From: Mycobacterium sp. AT1
Lineage (GTDB): Bacteria > Actinomycetota > Actinomycetes > Mycobacteriales > Mycobacteriaceae
Length of the DNA stretch: 64,000 nucleotides
Direction of reading: 5' to 3'
Assembly (NCBI RefSeq): GCF_002043095.1
Contig: NZ_MVOC01000073.1
Span: forward strand, 28,457 to 92,456
The notes beneath the pieces are model-generated. The model made no database searches. It had not been told where the DNA came from and saw nothing but the letters and a program-made list of their open reading frames with translations. Of the stretch, positions 1 through 8,130 are shown piece after piece. The position numbers and the translations under genes are program-made. Within the stretch, counting starts at the first letter, position 1; the number at the start of each line of letters is the position of its first letter.

Positions 1-1
1 G

Positions 2-607
2 GCCGGCAAGCCCGACCCGGCCACCGGTCAGCCCGTCCCCAGCGTGATGAAGGCCTTCCTGGCGGAGCACCCCGAGACCGCCGCGGCGATGAAGATCATC
101 AAGGCGTCCCCGCCCAGTTCTGGTTTCGCGGACAGCACCTTTCACGGACTCAACGCCTTCATCGCGACCAACGGTGCCGGGACGTCGGTGCCCATCCGGT
201 GGTCCGCTGTGCCGATGGATGCGCCCGGAGTGTCCTCCCCCGGCGGACGCGACTACCTGTTCGACAACCTCGTCGACCGGATGCACCGCGGCCCGGCGAG
301 CTGGCGGCTGGTGCTGACGGTGGCCGACCCTGGCGACCCCACGCACGACGCCACCCTCCCCTGGCCGCCAGGACGGCGCACCGTCGACGCCGGGGTGATC
401 ACCCTCGACGCCGTCCTCACCGAGGCCGCAGGCAACGCCCGTGACGTCAACTTCGACCCCATGGTGCTGCCCGACGGACTGCGCCCGTCGGACGACCCGC
501 TGCCCCCGGCGCGGTCGGCCGTCTACGCCCGCTCGTTCGAACGGCGAACCCGAGAACCCAAGTCCCCCAGCGAAGTCGACGTCGAGAAGGTGAACAGTGA
601 CCACTGA
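2..607 (+). CDS. Catalase-family peroxidase, C-terminal part (5' end outside window)
   Basis: The reading frame is open from the left edge, so the start lies outside the window. About 200 C-terminal residues are visible. They resemble the small catalase-like haem peroxidases (SrpA type), recognisable from the segment STFHGLNAF followed by IRWSAVP and LFDNLVDR, which occur in the catalase fold. The distal histidine and the haem-tyrosine region would need the full gene to place. The 3' end overlaps the cytochrome b561 gene by 11 bp. This pairing is common for the family and suggests that the membrane cytochrome exchanges electrons with the peroxidase. Family assignment is by sequence recognition. 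The pairing role is inference. Confidence 0.75.
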   Translation, partial: AGKPDPATGQPVPSVMKAFLAEHPETAAAMKIIKASPPSSGFADSTFHGLNAFIATNGAGTSVPIRWSAVPMDAPGVSSPGGRDYLFDNLVDRMHRGPASWRLVLTVADPGDPTHDATLPWPPGRRTVDAGVITLDAVLTEAAGNARDVNFDPMVLPDGLRPSDDPLPPARSAVYARSFERRTREPKSPSEVDVEKVNSDH

Positions 608-1151
608 GGCTCCAGCCGCCGCGCCACCGAAGTTCACGCTGGTGTCCCGGCTGCTGCACTGGTCGATGGCCGCGATGGTGATCAGCCAGTTCTTCCTCGG
701 CGCCACGATGGTCGCCGCGCTGGCCTACTACCCGCTGCTGCTGGCGATCCATCGGGTGATCGGCATCGTCATCCTGGTCTTCGCGGTCGTCCGGCTGGTC
801 AACCGGCTGCGCCACCACCCGCCGGCGTTCCTGACGACGATGAGTCCGCTGGAACGGAAGGTGGCGACGTGGTCCGAGCGCATGATGTACGCCCTGCTGG
901 TGCTCCAACCGCTGGTCGGCTGGGCGCTGGTCTCGGCGTCGGACGTGCCCGTCACCCTGGTGGGGCCGGTGCACCTGCCCGGCATCGCACCGCACGGCAT
1001 CGCGCTCTACGCCGCGCTGCGCACCGCGCATACCGTGCTGGCGTACCTGCTGTTCGCGTCGTTCACCGCGCATATCTGTGCGGTCGTGTTCCACACCGTC
1101 GGCCTGCGCGACGGGTTGCTGCGGCGCATGACCATTCGCCCCTGGCGGTGA
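597..1151 (+). CDS. Cytochrome b561 family membrane protein
   Basis: A 184-residue protein with four predicted hydrophobic helices, as in bacterial di-haem cytochrome b561 (PF01292/YceJ). The N-terminal segment TLVSRLLHWSMAAMVISQF carries the usual helix-1 histidine. Further histidines lie in LLLAIHRVIGIV, in RTAHTVLAYLL, and in the last helix (FTAHICAVVFH), and are candidate axial haem ligands. It starts with GTG at 597, inside the end of the upstream catalase-like gene, so the two are probably translationally coupled. The likely role is electron transfer between the quinone pool and the peroxidase in or at the membrane. Confidence 0.85.
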   Translation: MTTEAPAAAPPKFTLVSRLLHWSMAAMVISQFFLGATMVAALAYYPLLLAIHRVIGIVILVFAVVRLVNRLRHHPPAFLTTMSPLERKVATWSERMMYALLVLQPLVGWALVSASDVPVTLVGPVHLPGIAPHGIALYAALRTAHTVLAYLLFASFTAHICAVVFHTVGLRDGLLRRMTIRPWR

Positions 1152-1154
1152 CCC

Positions 1155-2045
1155 CTACGCCGTGCCCAGTGCGCGTGGCATGAAGTCGCGGATGTAGCCG
1201 CTGATCTCCTCGCCGTGGGTCTCCAGCGCGAAGTGGCCGGTGTCGAGGAGGTGGAACTCCCCGTTGGGGAAGTCGCGGCGGAACGCCTCCGCCCCGGCGA
1301 CACCGAAGATCTCGTCGTTCTTCCCCCACGCGACCAACAACGGCGGCTGCTGGGTCCGGAAGTACTCCTGAAACGCCGGATACCCGTCCAGGTTGAACTG
1401 GTAGTCCCAGAACAGCTGCAGCTGAATGGCGTCGTTGTCCTTGCGGTCCAAACCCAATTGATCCAACAGCCACGCCTCCGGCGCGATGCGGTCCAACCTG
1501 TCCGCCGGCACCCCGTGGGTGTACTGCCAGCGGGTGGTCTCCAAGGTGAACTTCTCCCGCACCCCCTCCTCGTTGGCGGCGCGGTCCTTGGCGTGGGCGA
1601 ACAGGATGTCCCAGAACGGGGTGAACCCCTCCAGATACGCATTGCCGCTCTGGGAGATGAGCGCGGTGATCCGCTCCGGGCGGCGGCTGGCGATGCGCAG
1701 CCCGATCGGGGCGCCGTAGTCGTGGATGTAGAGCGCGAACATCTCCAACCCGAGATGCTCGATCAGGCCCTCGGTGATCTCGGTCAACCGGTCGAAGCTG
1801 TAGGTGAACTGCGTCGTCGTCGGCATCGCCGAACGACCGAACCCGATGTGGTCCGGGGCCACCAGGTGATACTCGTCGGCGAGGGAGTTGATCAGATTGC
1901 GGAACATGTGCGAACTCGACGGAAACCCATGTAGCAAAAGCAATGTCGGCTTCGCCGGATCCCCCGCCTCACGGTAGAACACCTCGAGGCCGTCGATCGT
2001 CGCCGTCTGGTACCGGGTGGCAAATGGACTCGTCGATCTAGCCAA
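1155..2045 (-). CDS. Alpha/beta hydrolase, haloalkane dehalogenase/epoxide hydrolase-like
   Basis: A 296-residue alpha/beta-hydrolase. The oxyanion segment LLLHGFPSSSHMF is near residue 37. The nucleophile elbow IHDYGAPIGLRIA supplies an aspartate, as in haloalkane dehalogenases and epoxide hydrolases. The catalytic histidine is in LLDTGHFALETHGEEI near the C terminus. The Asp nucleophile makes a dehalogenase, epoxide hydrolase or fluoroacetate-dehalogenase-like activity more likely than esterase activity, but the substrate cannot be read from the sequence. The only start in frame before a stop is TTG at 2045, so the start is uncertain. It lies downstream of the DUF1330 gene on the same strand. 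Confidence 0.75.
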   Translation of the reverse strand: MARSTSPFATRYQTATIDGLEVFYREAGDPAKPTLLLLHGFPSSSHMFRNLINSLADEYHLVAPDHIGFGRSAMPTTTQFTYSFDRLTEITEGLIEHLGLEMFALYIHDYGAPIGLRIASRRPERITALISQSGNAYLEGFTPFWDILFAHAKDRAANEEGVREKFTLETTRWQYTHGVPADRLDRIAPEAWLLDQLGLDRKDNDAIQLQLFWDYQFNLDGYPAFQEYFRTQQPPLLVAWGKNDEIFGVAGAEAFRRDFPNGEFHLLDTGHFALETHGEEISGYIRDFMPRALGTA

Positions 2046-2096
2046 GCATGGACGCGGCGCCTTTTGTTCGAGAACGTCAATTTGGCGACGTTGCCG

Positions 2097-2459
2097 TCAC
2101 AGCGCGGGGGTGGTGGGCTGCAGGACGGCGGTCGCGACGGCCTCGGTGCGGAGGTGTTCGAACTCCAGGTAGTCCGGGTCGTCGACCATGTCGACGAAGT
2201 GCTGCCGGCTGGGATAGCTCACCAGGGCGACCATGTCCCAGTCACCACCGTCTGCGGCCAAGGACGGATGCCCCACCCCCGCGTAGGCGATCGTCACGCC
2301 GTAGCGCTCGTTGACCCCCGAGCTGCTGAAACGCTCGATGTATTGCATGTACTTGGCTTGCCCGCCGGGCGCGAACCGGATGAGGTTCAGCATGACGACG
2401 GGGCCGTTCGGGTCGGCGGCCAGGAACCGATCGAGACGAGATGCATCCAAGGTAGACAT
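2097..2459 (-). CDS. DUF1330 domain protein
   Basis: A 120-residue protein of the dimeric alpha/beta-barrel type. VVMLNLIRFAPGGQAKYMQYIERF at the N terminus and the repeat of the pattern around WDMVALVSYPSRQHFVDMVDDPDY match DUF1330. No enzymatic role is firmly established for the family. The ATG at 2459 follows a good GAAGGGAA ribosome site. It is divergent from the TetR gene at 2554 with about 94 bp between starts, so the regulator may control it and the hydrolase behind it. Confidence 0.75.
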   Translation of the reverse strand: MSTLDASRLDRFLAADPNGPVVMLNLIRFAPGGQAKYMQYIERFSSSGVNERYGVTIAYAGVGHPSLAADGGDWDMVALVSYPSRQHFVDMVDDPDYLEFEHLRTEAVATAVLQPTTPAL

Positions 2460-2553
2460 GTGCGGATTCCCTTCGAGATACTTACTTGCTGTACATCACG
2501 CAACATACATGCGGCCTCCGACAATCGCACGACGCGAAGGGGATGATGACCCG

Positions 2554-3189
2554 ATGACCGAAGCGCGCTCCGTTCGGCGCACGCAAGCCGAACGCCGCGC
2601 CGAGACCAGGCGCCGAGTGCTCGACGCCGCAACGTCCCTGGTGGCCACGCACGGATCGCGCGCCGTATCACTGGCCGCCGTCGGCGAGGCCGCGGGCTAC
2701 AGCCGTGGCATCGTCAACCACCACTTCGGCAGCAAGGCGCGCCTCCTCGAGGAGCTCATCAAGCACACTCAGCAGTTCGACGTGCCGACCGACGCCCCCA
2801 CCGGACTGGGCCGCCTCACTCAGTTCGTCGAGGCCTACCTGATCGGGATGCAGCAGCGGCCGGCCCGCTCGGAGGCGTTCCTGAAGCTGTGGGCCGAATC
2901 TGCCGGTGCCGAACCGGCACTCGCCCCGCTGTTCGCCGAACGCGACGCCTGGTTCCGGGACTTCCTTGCCCAGCAGATCCGCGACGGACTGGGCGACGGC
3001 TCGATCGGTCGGCACGTGGACCCGCAGTTCGCCGCCGTGACCCTGATCGGCCAGTTGCGGGGCACGGCGATGATGCTGTTCTCCACCGCGCGGGACGTCC
3101 CCGTCGCCGAATTCTCCGCCGACGTCGCCAGGAGCGTGGCCCGCAGCATGGCGGCACCGCCAACGCAGGAACCGCCCTTACCTGCGTGA
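2554..3189 (+). CDS. TetR/AcrR family transcriptional regulator
   Basis: A 211-residue regulator. The N-terminal helix-turn-helix is clear: RRVLDAATSLVATHGSRAVSLAAVGEAAGYSRGIVNHHFGSKARLLEEL, at about residues 20-67. The C-terminal ligand-binding half is diverse, as usual. The frame is open upstream, but the family N terminus and the divergent neighbour favour ATG 2554. The intergenic stretch 2490-2515 contains an imperfect palindrome (TGTACA...CATACA) that could be its operator. A hairpin spanning 3170-3203 overlaps the stop codon and probably terminates transcription just before the integrated element. Confidence 0.8.
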   Translation: MTEARSVRRTQAERRAETRRRVLDAATSLVATHGSRAVSLAAVGEAAGYSRGIVNHHFGSKARLLEELIKHTQQFDVPTDAPTGLGRLTQFVEAYLIGMQQRPARSEAFLKLWAESAGAEPALAPLFAERDAWFRDFLAQQIRDGLGDGSIGRHVDPQFAAVTLIGQLRGTAMMLFSTARDVPVAEFSADVARSVARSMAAPPTQEPPLPA

Positions 3190-3203
3190 ACAGGAGGGCG
3201 GTT
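3170..3203 (+). terminator. Hairpin terminator at the left chromosome/element boundary
   Basis: The 8-bp arms AACCGCCC (3170-3177) and GGGCGGTT (3196-3203) pair exactly, enclosing an inner CCTG/CAGG stem. There is no U-tract, as is typical for mycobacteria. The loop sequence is nearly the same as in the hairpin beside the right attachment site (14339-14372), so the integration duplicated part of a tRNA-terminator region along with the tRNA end. Confidence 0.6.
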
Positions 3204-3205
3204 CA

Positions 3206-3232
3206 TGGCGGTGGCGGAGGGATTTGAACCCT
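3206..3232. repeat. attL: 27-bp direct repeat of tRNA-Ser 3' end
   Basis: These 27 bases are identical to 14373-14399. They correspond to the T-arm and acceptor 3' strand of the tRNA-Ser read on the minus strand. At this end only the tRNA 3' fragment is present, so this is the scar side of integration. The intact tRNA is on the other side. Confidence 0.9.
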
Positions 3233-3451
3233 ATCCGCCCTGCACGTCAACAGCCCGAAACGGCCTCTAGCTGTGAAAACACATAGTGGTTGGTCACCCA
3301 TGATTCGCCCAATTCGTGGGCAGATGTGGGCAGAATGTGGGCACGCGGGCGAGAACGCCGGTCCGACTCAGCGCGCAGGTCCAGCAAAGCTGCGACACCG
3401 CCGCGCAACTGGCGCGCGGGGAGGGCTCGCCGGCCGGCTTACGCTCGGGGT

Positions 3452-3685
3452 GTGCGGGACCCCGACGTGATCGACTCCGAACTGAGGTTGGTCGCCGCGG
3501 TACGCCGAAGCTGCGCGGAGTTAGGCGGAGGGATGCCGACGACGGCCGTGCTCGACGGACTGCTTGACGAGCGAATCCGGGTTGTCCGCGAACGCGGAAG
3601 GACCGTCGAGTTTCGAATGTCTCGCGGGAAGGCGCCGTGTTCGACGCCGATTCGGGCATGTGGTCCGACCTGGCCGCTACGCTGA
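3452..3685 (+). CDS. Small hypothetical protein, possibly truncated
   Basis: A GTG at 3452 sits 6 nt after a TACGCT -10 box (3440-3445), a typical leaderless arrangement. The first about 50 residues (VRDPDVIDSELRLVAAVRRS and on) look like a genuine small mycobacterial protein. The last about 25 residues are rich in Arg, Pro and Cys and look like out-of-frame translation. A second frame from about 3601 reads more naturally to 3739, so a frameshift is possible. No function is recognised. It is the first gene inside the element after attL; the 219 bp before it (3233-3451) hold no other convincing feature. Confidence 0.4.
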   Translation: MRDPDVIDSELRLVAAVRRSCAELGGGMPTTAVLDGLLDERIRVVRERGRTVEFRMSRGKAPCSTPIRACGPTWPLR

Positions 3686-3691
3686 CCGCCT

Positions 3692-4614
3692 ATGGCGGCG
3701 TGGTTGTTCACATCAGTTGCCGGAGAACGCAGTTACGGCGGCAGTGACCCCTACGGGGACGTACTCGGGTCCTCCTACGCCTACGACCAGTCAGTGTCCT
3801 ATCACAAACAAGTGCTCAACGATCACGTCATCGTCCTTCGCGAAGGCGACGCCATCCTAGGCGTGTCGCGAGTGGACGAGATTAGATTGAGCCCAGGCGT
3901 CTGGCCTCGTCGGCGGTGCGAGAAGTGCAAGCTCGCGGGCGTGGAGTTTCGGAAGCGAACCAACGATTACGCCTGCCCCCACAAAGGTTGTAAGCACCGC
4001 TCTCCTACAGTCCTACAGACCGACGACCCAGTCACTCGTTACGTCGCTACGTCGCTACGTACGACACCCGATGGCAAGCCCTCGACGGTGCGCTGACAAT
4101 GACTCAGGTCCAGGAACGCCTTCTCGACCAGAGCGCTCAAAATTCGATCCGACCCATCGACGAGGTCGGGCTTGAAGGCCTTCTCGGGGACCTCAGCGTC
4201 TCAATTCCAGGCGAGCAGAAAACTGTCCACGGTCCAATAGACGGGGGACGCCGGCAGGCGCAAGTTCTTGTGCGCATCAATCAGGGACACTTTCGCACCG
4301 GCCTATTGCGCGCCTACGGTCTTTCATGCGCCGTAACGGGACCATGTCCTGCCGAGGCGCTTGAAGCGGCGCACGTTCTTCCCTACGCGACGCATGAGTC
4401 GCACAAGATCGACGAGGGCCTTCTTCTGCGGACTGATATTCACCGCCTGTTCGACGCAGGACATATCGCGATCAATCCCGACACTCTGATCGTGGAGGTA
4501 GATCCGAACCTGGCGCGATACCCGCTGTACGCATCTCTTCAGGGTCAGAAAATAAGCCAGCAGCCGAGCGTCGAGGCACTGCGCAAACGCTATGGTTCCG
4601 TCGCTGCTTCGTGA
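3692..4614 (+). pseudogene. HNH endonuclease gene split by an 8-bp tandem duplication
   Basis: Two adjacent frames belong to one gene. 3692-4096 encodes an N-terminal half beginning MAAWLFTSVAGERSYGG, with a four-cysteine zinc motif (CEKC then CPHKGC). 4099-4614 encodes the C-terminal HNH domain: LEAAHVLPY, then LLLRTDIHRLFDAGHIAI (HNH_2-like). The junction contains GTCGCTAC twice in tandem (4043-4050 and 4051-4058). Removing one copy joins the halves in one frame, giving a continuous reading through TRYVATYDTRWQALDGALT and restoring a protein of about 304 residues, the expected family architecture. The gene is therefore frameshifted as sequenced. The HNH half could still be made from ATG 4099. 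The region has lower GC than the chromosome. The intact family is a putative DNA endonuclease, possibly defence-related. Confidence 0.8.
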
Positions 4615-4748
4615 GAAGTGGGCATTGCGTTGGTGCGCTGAACGATTCCAATCCCGTGTTCAAGGGGACTTCTTCCTCAGCTAAGCCTCAGATGTTCTTT
4701 TCAGATGATGGATCGAGCCACGCTACATCAGCGGAGGGGCACGCCAAG

Positions 4749-5228
4749 CTACGTGCCATCTGGTTCGTGAGCGTAGCCCGGGTCGGAGTCAAAGTAGACA
4801 GCCGCATCAAGGATCGCAGCTCGTACGTCGCTCCACTCAGGCCTCGGGAGCCCTGGCGATTTTGTTCGCAAAAGCGCATGGGCTTTACCTAATTCGGCGT
4901 CTTCGTCGTCGAGAGAAGGCACCACGCCTCCCTTACCTCTGCGGACGTCGGCGGCCTGAAATCGACCCACACCGTGCGTCTCCCAGTTGGCTACCTTGCT
5001 TGTCGGGATTTCGTGATCAAACAGCAGACGGTCGAGGTGGACGCTACAGCCCGCAGGCGGAGCGTAGTCGGGACCATTCAGGCTCAGAGCGCCTTTGCCT
5101 AGCCGCGTCTGGCCGCTCATTCGGTCGACGGTAAGCGACCCTTTGTCACCTTTGGCCACTCGCCTGAAAATGTAAAGATCATGACCCAGCGATAGATCAT
5201 CGCTAACCCACTCGTCTGATTCCGACAC
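4749..5228 (-). CDS. Hypothetical protein, third gene of the TIGR04255 cassette
   Basis: A 159-residue protein that I do not recognise. It is fairly hydrophilic, has no signal peptide or membrane helix, and contains aromatic stretches such as SLGHDLYIFRRVAKGDKG. It starts with GTG at 5228, 5 nt after the stop of the upstream gene, so it is almost certainly cotranscribed with it. Base composition is less GC-rich than the chromosome. The 134 bp between its stop and the HNH gene stop (4615-4748) hold no recognised feature. Confidence 0.6.
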   Translation of the reverse strand: MSESDEWVSDDLSLGHDLYIFRRVAKGDKGSLTVDRMSGQTRLGKGALSLNGPDYAPPAGCSVHLDRLLFDHEIPTSKVANWETHGVGRFQAADVRRGKGGVVPSLDDEDAELGKAHALLRTKSPGLPRPEWSDVRAAILDAAVYFDSDPGYAHEPDGT

Positions 5229-5233
5229 GTCTT

Positions 5234-6028
5234 CTAGATGGTCTGCCGACGCCAGTTCGGATTCTCACGATCGACATCCTTTGAGAACCAGTTGAGGCTG
5301 TACTTGAGACGTTCAATCGGGAGGTCGGTGCTGTGGTCTGTATAGCTCTCAGCAGCAACATTCTGAACGCGCCACCAGTAGCCCTCGCCGAGATAAATGT
5401 CAATCTCAACCGACATTTCACCGGCACGCCAGTAGAAGGTCACCCCTCCGTCGTCCGGCGCAATCGACGCATAGATTGTATTGGGAGTGAACAGCACGTC
5501 GATGAGCTTCATAGCTCGCTCGAAAGACCCGCTTTCAATCAGCCCCTCGCCCTTTAGCTCATGCAGCGCCGAGCGAGCGCGCTTCGTAGCGGAGTTCCGC
5601 AGAAGCGTCTGACGGAGCCCCTCTGTCACCGCGAGAGACGCATAGTTCTGAACTGCCGTTCGCATCTGTTCAAGCTCGGTCGGAGCTATAGCTACGGTTC
5701 GAACGCGCTCTGCCCACGATTCGACCGCGGCCGTCGTAAGGGCCTCCATCGCCACCCAAGACTTTGACCGCTCGGCTATTGCTTCGGCCGCGGCCCTTGC
5801 CGCGGCTTCTATTGCTGGCACAGATCGAGACCGCTCAGACCACGCTTCGGCCACAAGTTCCCACGCTGGCAGAGACTTTGACCGCTCGGCTATCGCGTCG
5901 ACCGCACCTCTCATCGCGGCTTCTATCGCCGGCAAAGACCGTGATTCGGCGAGTGCATTGATGTGCGCCGTCGCTGATGCGGCCACTTCACGTGAACGTC
6001 GCTCAATCTCGAATTTCGGGTCGGTCAT
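5234..6028 (-). CDS. Hypothetical protein with about 21-residue N-terminal repeats
   Basis: 264 residues. Residues 26-111 contain about five imperfect repeats of the type AERSKSxxAxEAxxxAAxEA. The conserved Glu of the AER-type motif falls at residues 28, 48, 65, 86 and 107, so the unit is about 21 residues. This predicts a helical, possibly coiled or solenoid, segment. The C-terminal part (GGVTFYWRAGEMSVEIDIYL, about residues 200-220) looks like a compact beta-rich domain also seen in small uncharacterised proteins of mobile regions. ATG 6028 overlaps the upstream TGA in an ATGA junction and follows a GGGGGG ribosome site, which fixes the start and shows coupling to the TIGR04255 gene. Function unknown. 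Confidence 0.65.
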   Translation of the reverse strand: MTDPKFEIERRSREVAASATAHINALAESRSLPAIEAAMRGAVDAIAERSKSLPAWELVAEAWSERSRSVPAIEAAARAAAEAIAERSKSWVAMEALTTAAVESWAERVRTVAIAPTELEQMRTAVQNYASLAVTEGLRQTLLRNSATKRARSALHELKGEGLIESGSFERAMKLIDVLFTPNTIYASIAPDDGGVTFYWRAGEMSVEIDIYLGEGYWWRVQNVAAESYTDHSTDLPIERLKYSLNWFSKDVDRENPNWRRQTI

Positions 6029-6834
6029 GGCTGCACCCCCCAAGATGCCCGCATCGCATTGTCCGCGCTCGTTTGGAAAGTCTCGATCAACACAGTATGT
6101 GCATCGTTCAATAGAATCCGCGCCGCCTCAGTGGGTCCCATCGTATTGATTTTTGACTGCGGCAAAGGAAGCGACACGACGTCGATATCAAGCTGGGTTG
6201 TGGGCGTATCAGCCCCCGAATCGAGTTCAGACAGTGCGGTTCTGCGCGTACCCAGGACGGGGTTCTCGGTCGTCTTTCTCAAGCGGAAGCCGATGTAGTC
6301 CGCGCGGCTGTACCGTTCTTTCGCGGCCACTCCCTCCCAGCCTGATAGAGCATTAGCTAGCCAATCCACCCCTTCTATATCTTCGAATCGATTCACATAG
6401 AAGCAGCGGCAGCCCTGGACCTTGAGCGGCGTGTCACCAAGGCGTTCGATTACATCTGCGAAGTGCTGAAAATAGGTGGAAAGCTCCACGGACAGATTCT
6501 CAAACCCCGGATAAGAGCTGTCGGGAGCCTCAGGGTCGAACGACCATGCAAGCGAAAATTGGTCGTGCTGGTAGCTAATCGACCGACTAAGCGAGCTAGC
6601 CACTTGTTCGACGGACGGCAAAGGCCATCCTGCTCCGCTGAAGAAGTTGACGCTGGGCAGGCCAGACGGTCGCGGCGAAGGGGGCGACTGCTGAAGCGCA
6701 GGAAAACGCTCGGCCCAGCGCTGCACCAATTTATTGATGATCGATAGGTCGAAGTTCTCGACGGGTTCGAAGAAGACAGTCAGCGTCGTACCTCGGACCG
6801 GTGGACGTTCGTAGCGGGGACCCCCATCCGTCAT
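6025..6834 (-). CDS. TIGR04255 family protein
   Basis: 269 residues from ATG 6834. The order of motifs fits the sporadically distributed TIGR04255 family: ERPPVRGTTLTVFFEPV near the N terminus, W-x-x-RFPALQQSPP, then SLAWSFDPEAPDSSYPGFENL, and QGCRCFYVNRFE. The family has no assigned biochemical activity that I know of and is typically found in accessory DNA. No membrane segment or nuclease motif is visible. The frame is open up to 6888, so a longer form is possible, but the family N terminus fits 6834. A TGTAAT box 9 nt upstream (minus strand) could serve a leaderless transcript. It is the first gene of a three-gene cassette. Confidence 0.75.
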   Translation of the reverse strand: MTDGGPRYERPPVRGTTLTVFFEPVENFDLSIINKLVQRWAERFPALQQSPPSPRPSGLPSVNFFSGAGWPLPSVEQVASSLSRSISYQHDQFSLAWSFDPEAPDSSYPGFENLSVELSTYFQHFADVIERLGDTPLKVQGCRCFYVNRFEDIEGVDWLANALSGWEGVAAKERYSRADYIGFRLRKTTENPVLGTRRTALSELDSGADTPTTQLDIDVVSLPLPQSKINTMGPTEAARILLNDAHTVLIETFQTSADNAMRASWGVQP

Positions 6835-6947
6835 CGGTACATGATTACACACAGCCATATAACGATCCCGTCGTCGGCAATGTTCCACCTACCTGCACAA
6901 ATGCGATCAGGCACATAGTCCGGCGGACCAACTGCCCGCCCGCGTCG

Positions 6948-7157
6948 TCATTCAGGCCGTTCCGCGGCAGCGCGCGCGGCAAGGTACGTCTGCATGGCTG
7001 GCCCGGTCTCGATCCGGACCTGCATCATCCGCATGTAGCCGCGAAGCCACAGCTTCGGCAGCACAAGCGACTCGCTGTCGGCGTACGGGTTGCGGTCTCC
7101 CGGCTCGGCGAGCGAACCCGAGTAGAGCGCGAACATGTACTCAGCGCGCTTCGACAT
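6948..7157 (-). CDS. Small phage-type protein, ribosome-modulation-factor-like segment
   Basis: 69 residues from ATG 7157; the frame is open to 7238. The core RNPYADSESLVLPKLWLRGY followed by MM..RI resembles the short RNPY...LA..WMRGY segment seen in small Rmf-like proteins of actinophages. This is a resemblance by eye only. No domain can be proven at this length. It stands alone on the minus strand between the cargo cassette and the lipoprotein gene. Confidence 0.5.
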   Translation of the reverse strand: MSKRAEYMFALYSGSLAEPGDRNPYADSESLVLPKLWLRGYMRMMQVRIETGPAMQTYLAARAAAERPE

Positions 7158-7275
7158 AGGGGCAAGCATGCAGGCAGCGAGCAGGGGTCTACGGTCACCA
7201 CGCCGTACACGATTGCCAGAGCGGCGGAGGCCGGACACTGACTAGCCTTCCAGGACTGCGCACATAGGGGACAAC

Positions 7276-7725
7276 ATGAGGTCAGCACTTTGGATAGCGG
7301 CCGTCGCGGTAGCGGTCGCCGGCTGCTCGGGTTCGGAAAGCGCCGACGTCGCGACGACTGCCACGCCGGCTTCGGAGCGCGCCGACGTCGCGACGAGTGC
7401 CTCACCGGACCCGCGTTCGAAAGAAGCGCTCGAATCCGTCGGCCACGCCCTCGACGTCCTCGCGGCTGAGCGGCAGGATGCAAGAGCCTGGGAGCATTAC
7501 TCGGCGCGCTGCCAGGCCATGATCGGAGACCTCGCCCAGTTCTCCGCTGTGCTCGACCAGTTCTTTCGCGGGCGCACGCCGAACTATGAGAGTGCTACCG
7601 CCGTCGTCAACGGCTCATCGGGCAAAGTCGTTTCGGTGGACACCGACCCGAGCGCGCCCGCTAGCGCTTCGCTGCCGCGCACCTGGACCTTTATCGACGG
7701 CCGTTGGCAATTCGACAACTGTTGA
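7276..7725 (+). CDS. Element-encoded lipoprotein
   Basis: 149 residues with a short signal peptide ending in the lipobox VAGC (Cys17), so it is probably lipidated and exported. The body has a short duplicated segment (SADVATTATPASERADVATSASPD), a helical region, and a C-terminal end (LPRTWTFIDGRWQFDNC) similar to small mycobacterial lipoproteins with a WxFxDGxW ending. The role is unknown. A lipoprotein on an integrated element could alter the cell surface, for example in superinfection exclusion, but that is inference. ATG 7276 is preceded by AGGGGA. Confidence 0.7.
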   Translation: MRSALWIAAVAVAVAGCSGSESADVATTATPASERADVATSASPDPRSKEALESVGHALDVLAAERQDARAWEHYSARCQAMIGDLAQFSAVLDQFFRGRTPNYESATAVVNGSSGKVVSVDTDPSAPASASLPRTWTFIDGRWQFDNC

Positions 7726-8074
7726 CCGTTCGGATCATCCATTCGTCGGGCTTGTGGCGAATCGGTAGCCGCGGAACCGACCTCGTCGGCCCGGGTTGCC
7801 GCGCCCCTCGGTCGTACCGTGCGCGCAAGCCGCTGCCGGTCCGAGCGCGGTACTCAGCCCTGTATCGCCGAGCCGCCGCCGCCGCGGCCCACCCGCGGCA
7901 CTCGTCGCACGTACAACCCTCGCGCCGGTAACCCGTCCGGGTGCCGTGCTCCCACCGCTCGGCCACGGCCTTGACGCACCGCCCGCAACGCCGCCGATCC
8001 GCCGGCGCACTGTCCGGATACGTCGGCAACAACCGACCACAAACGGTGCACGGCACGTCAGCTTTGCGCGGCAC
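7691..8074 (-). CDS. Cys-rich zinc-binding-type phage protein (HNH-like N-terminal region)
   Basis: 127 residues from GTG 8074. The N-terminal half has cysteine pairs CTVCG, CGRC and CTCDEC, together with HGTRTGYRREGC. This resembles the N-terminal zinc-binding part of actinophage HNH endonucleases that sit near terminase genes. The HNH catalytic part expected after it is missing: the protein ends soon after with RHKPDEWMIRTV. It overlaps the end of the convergent lipoprotein gene by 35 bp. It could be a truncated remnant or a small zinc-finger protein. Confidence 0.5.
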   Translation of the reverse strand: MPRKADVPCTVCGRLLPTYPDSAPADRRRCGRCVKAVAERWEHGTRTGYRREGCTCDECRGWAAAAAARRYRAEYRARTGSGLRARYDRGARQPGPTRSVPRLPIRHKPDEWMIRTVNSCRIANGRR

Positions 8075-8130
8075 GGGCTCGCTCCAATGGGGGCATTTTT
8101 TTCAAAATATGGCCAGGGGGAGCAGCGCGT

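Noticed and set aside
2311..2553. 81-residue upstream extension of the TetR gene
   Set aside because: It overlaps the DUF1330 gene on the other strand, and the TetR N terminus begins at 2554.
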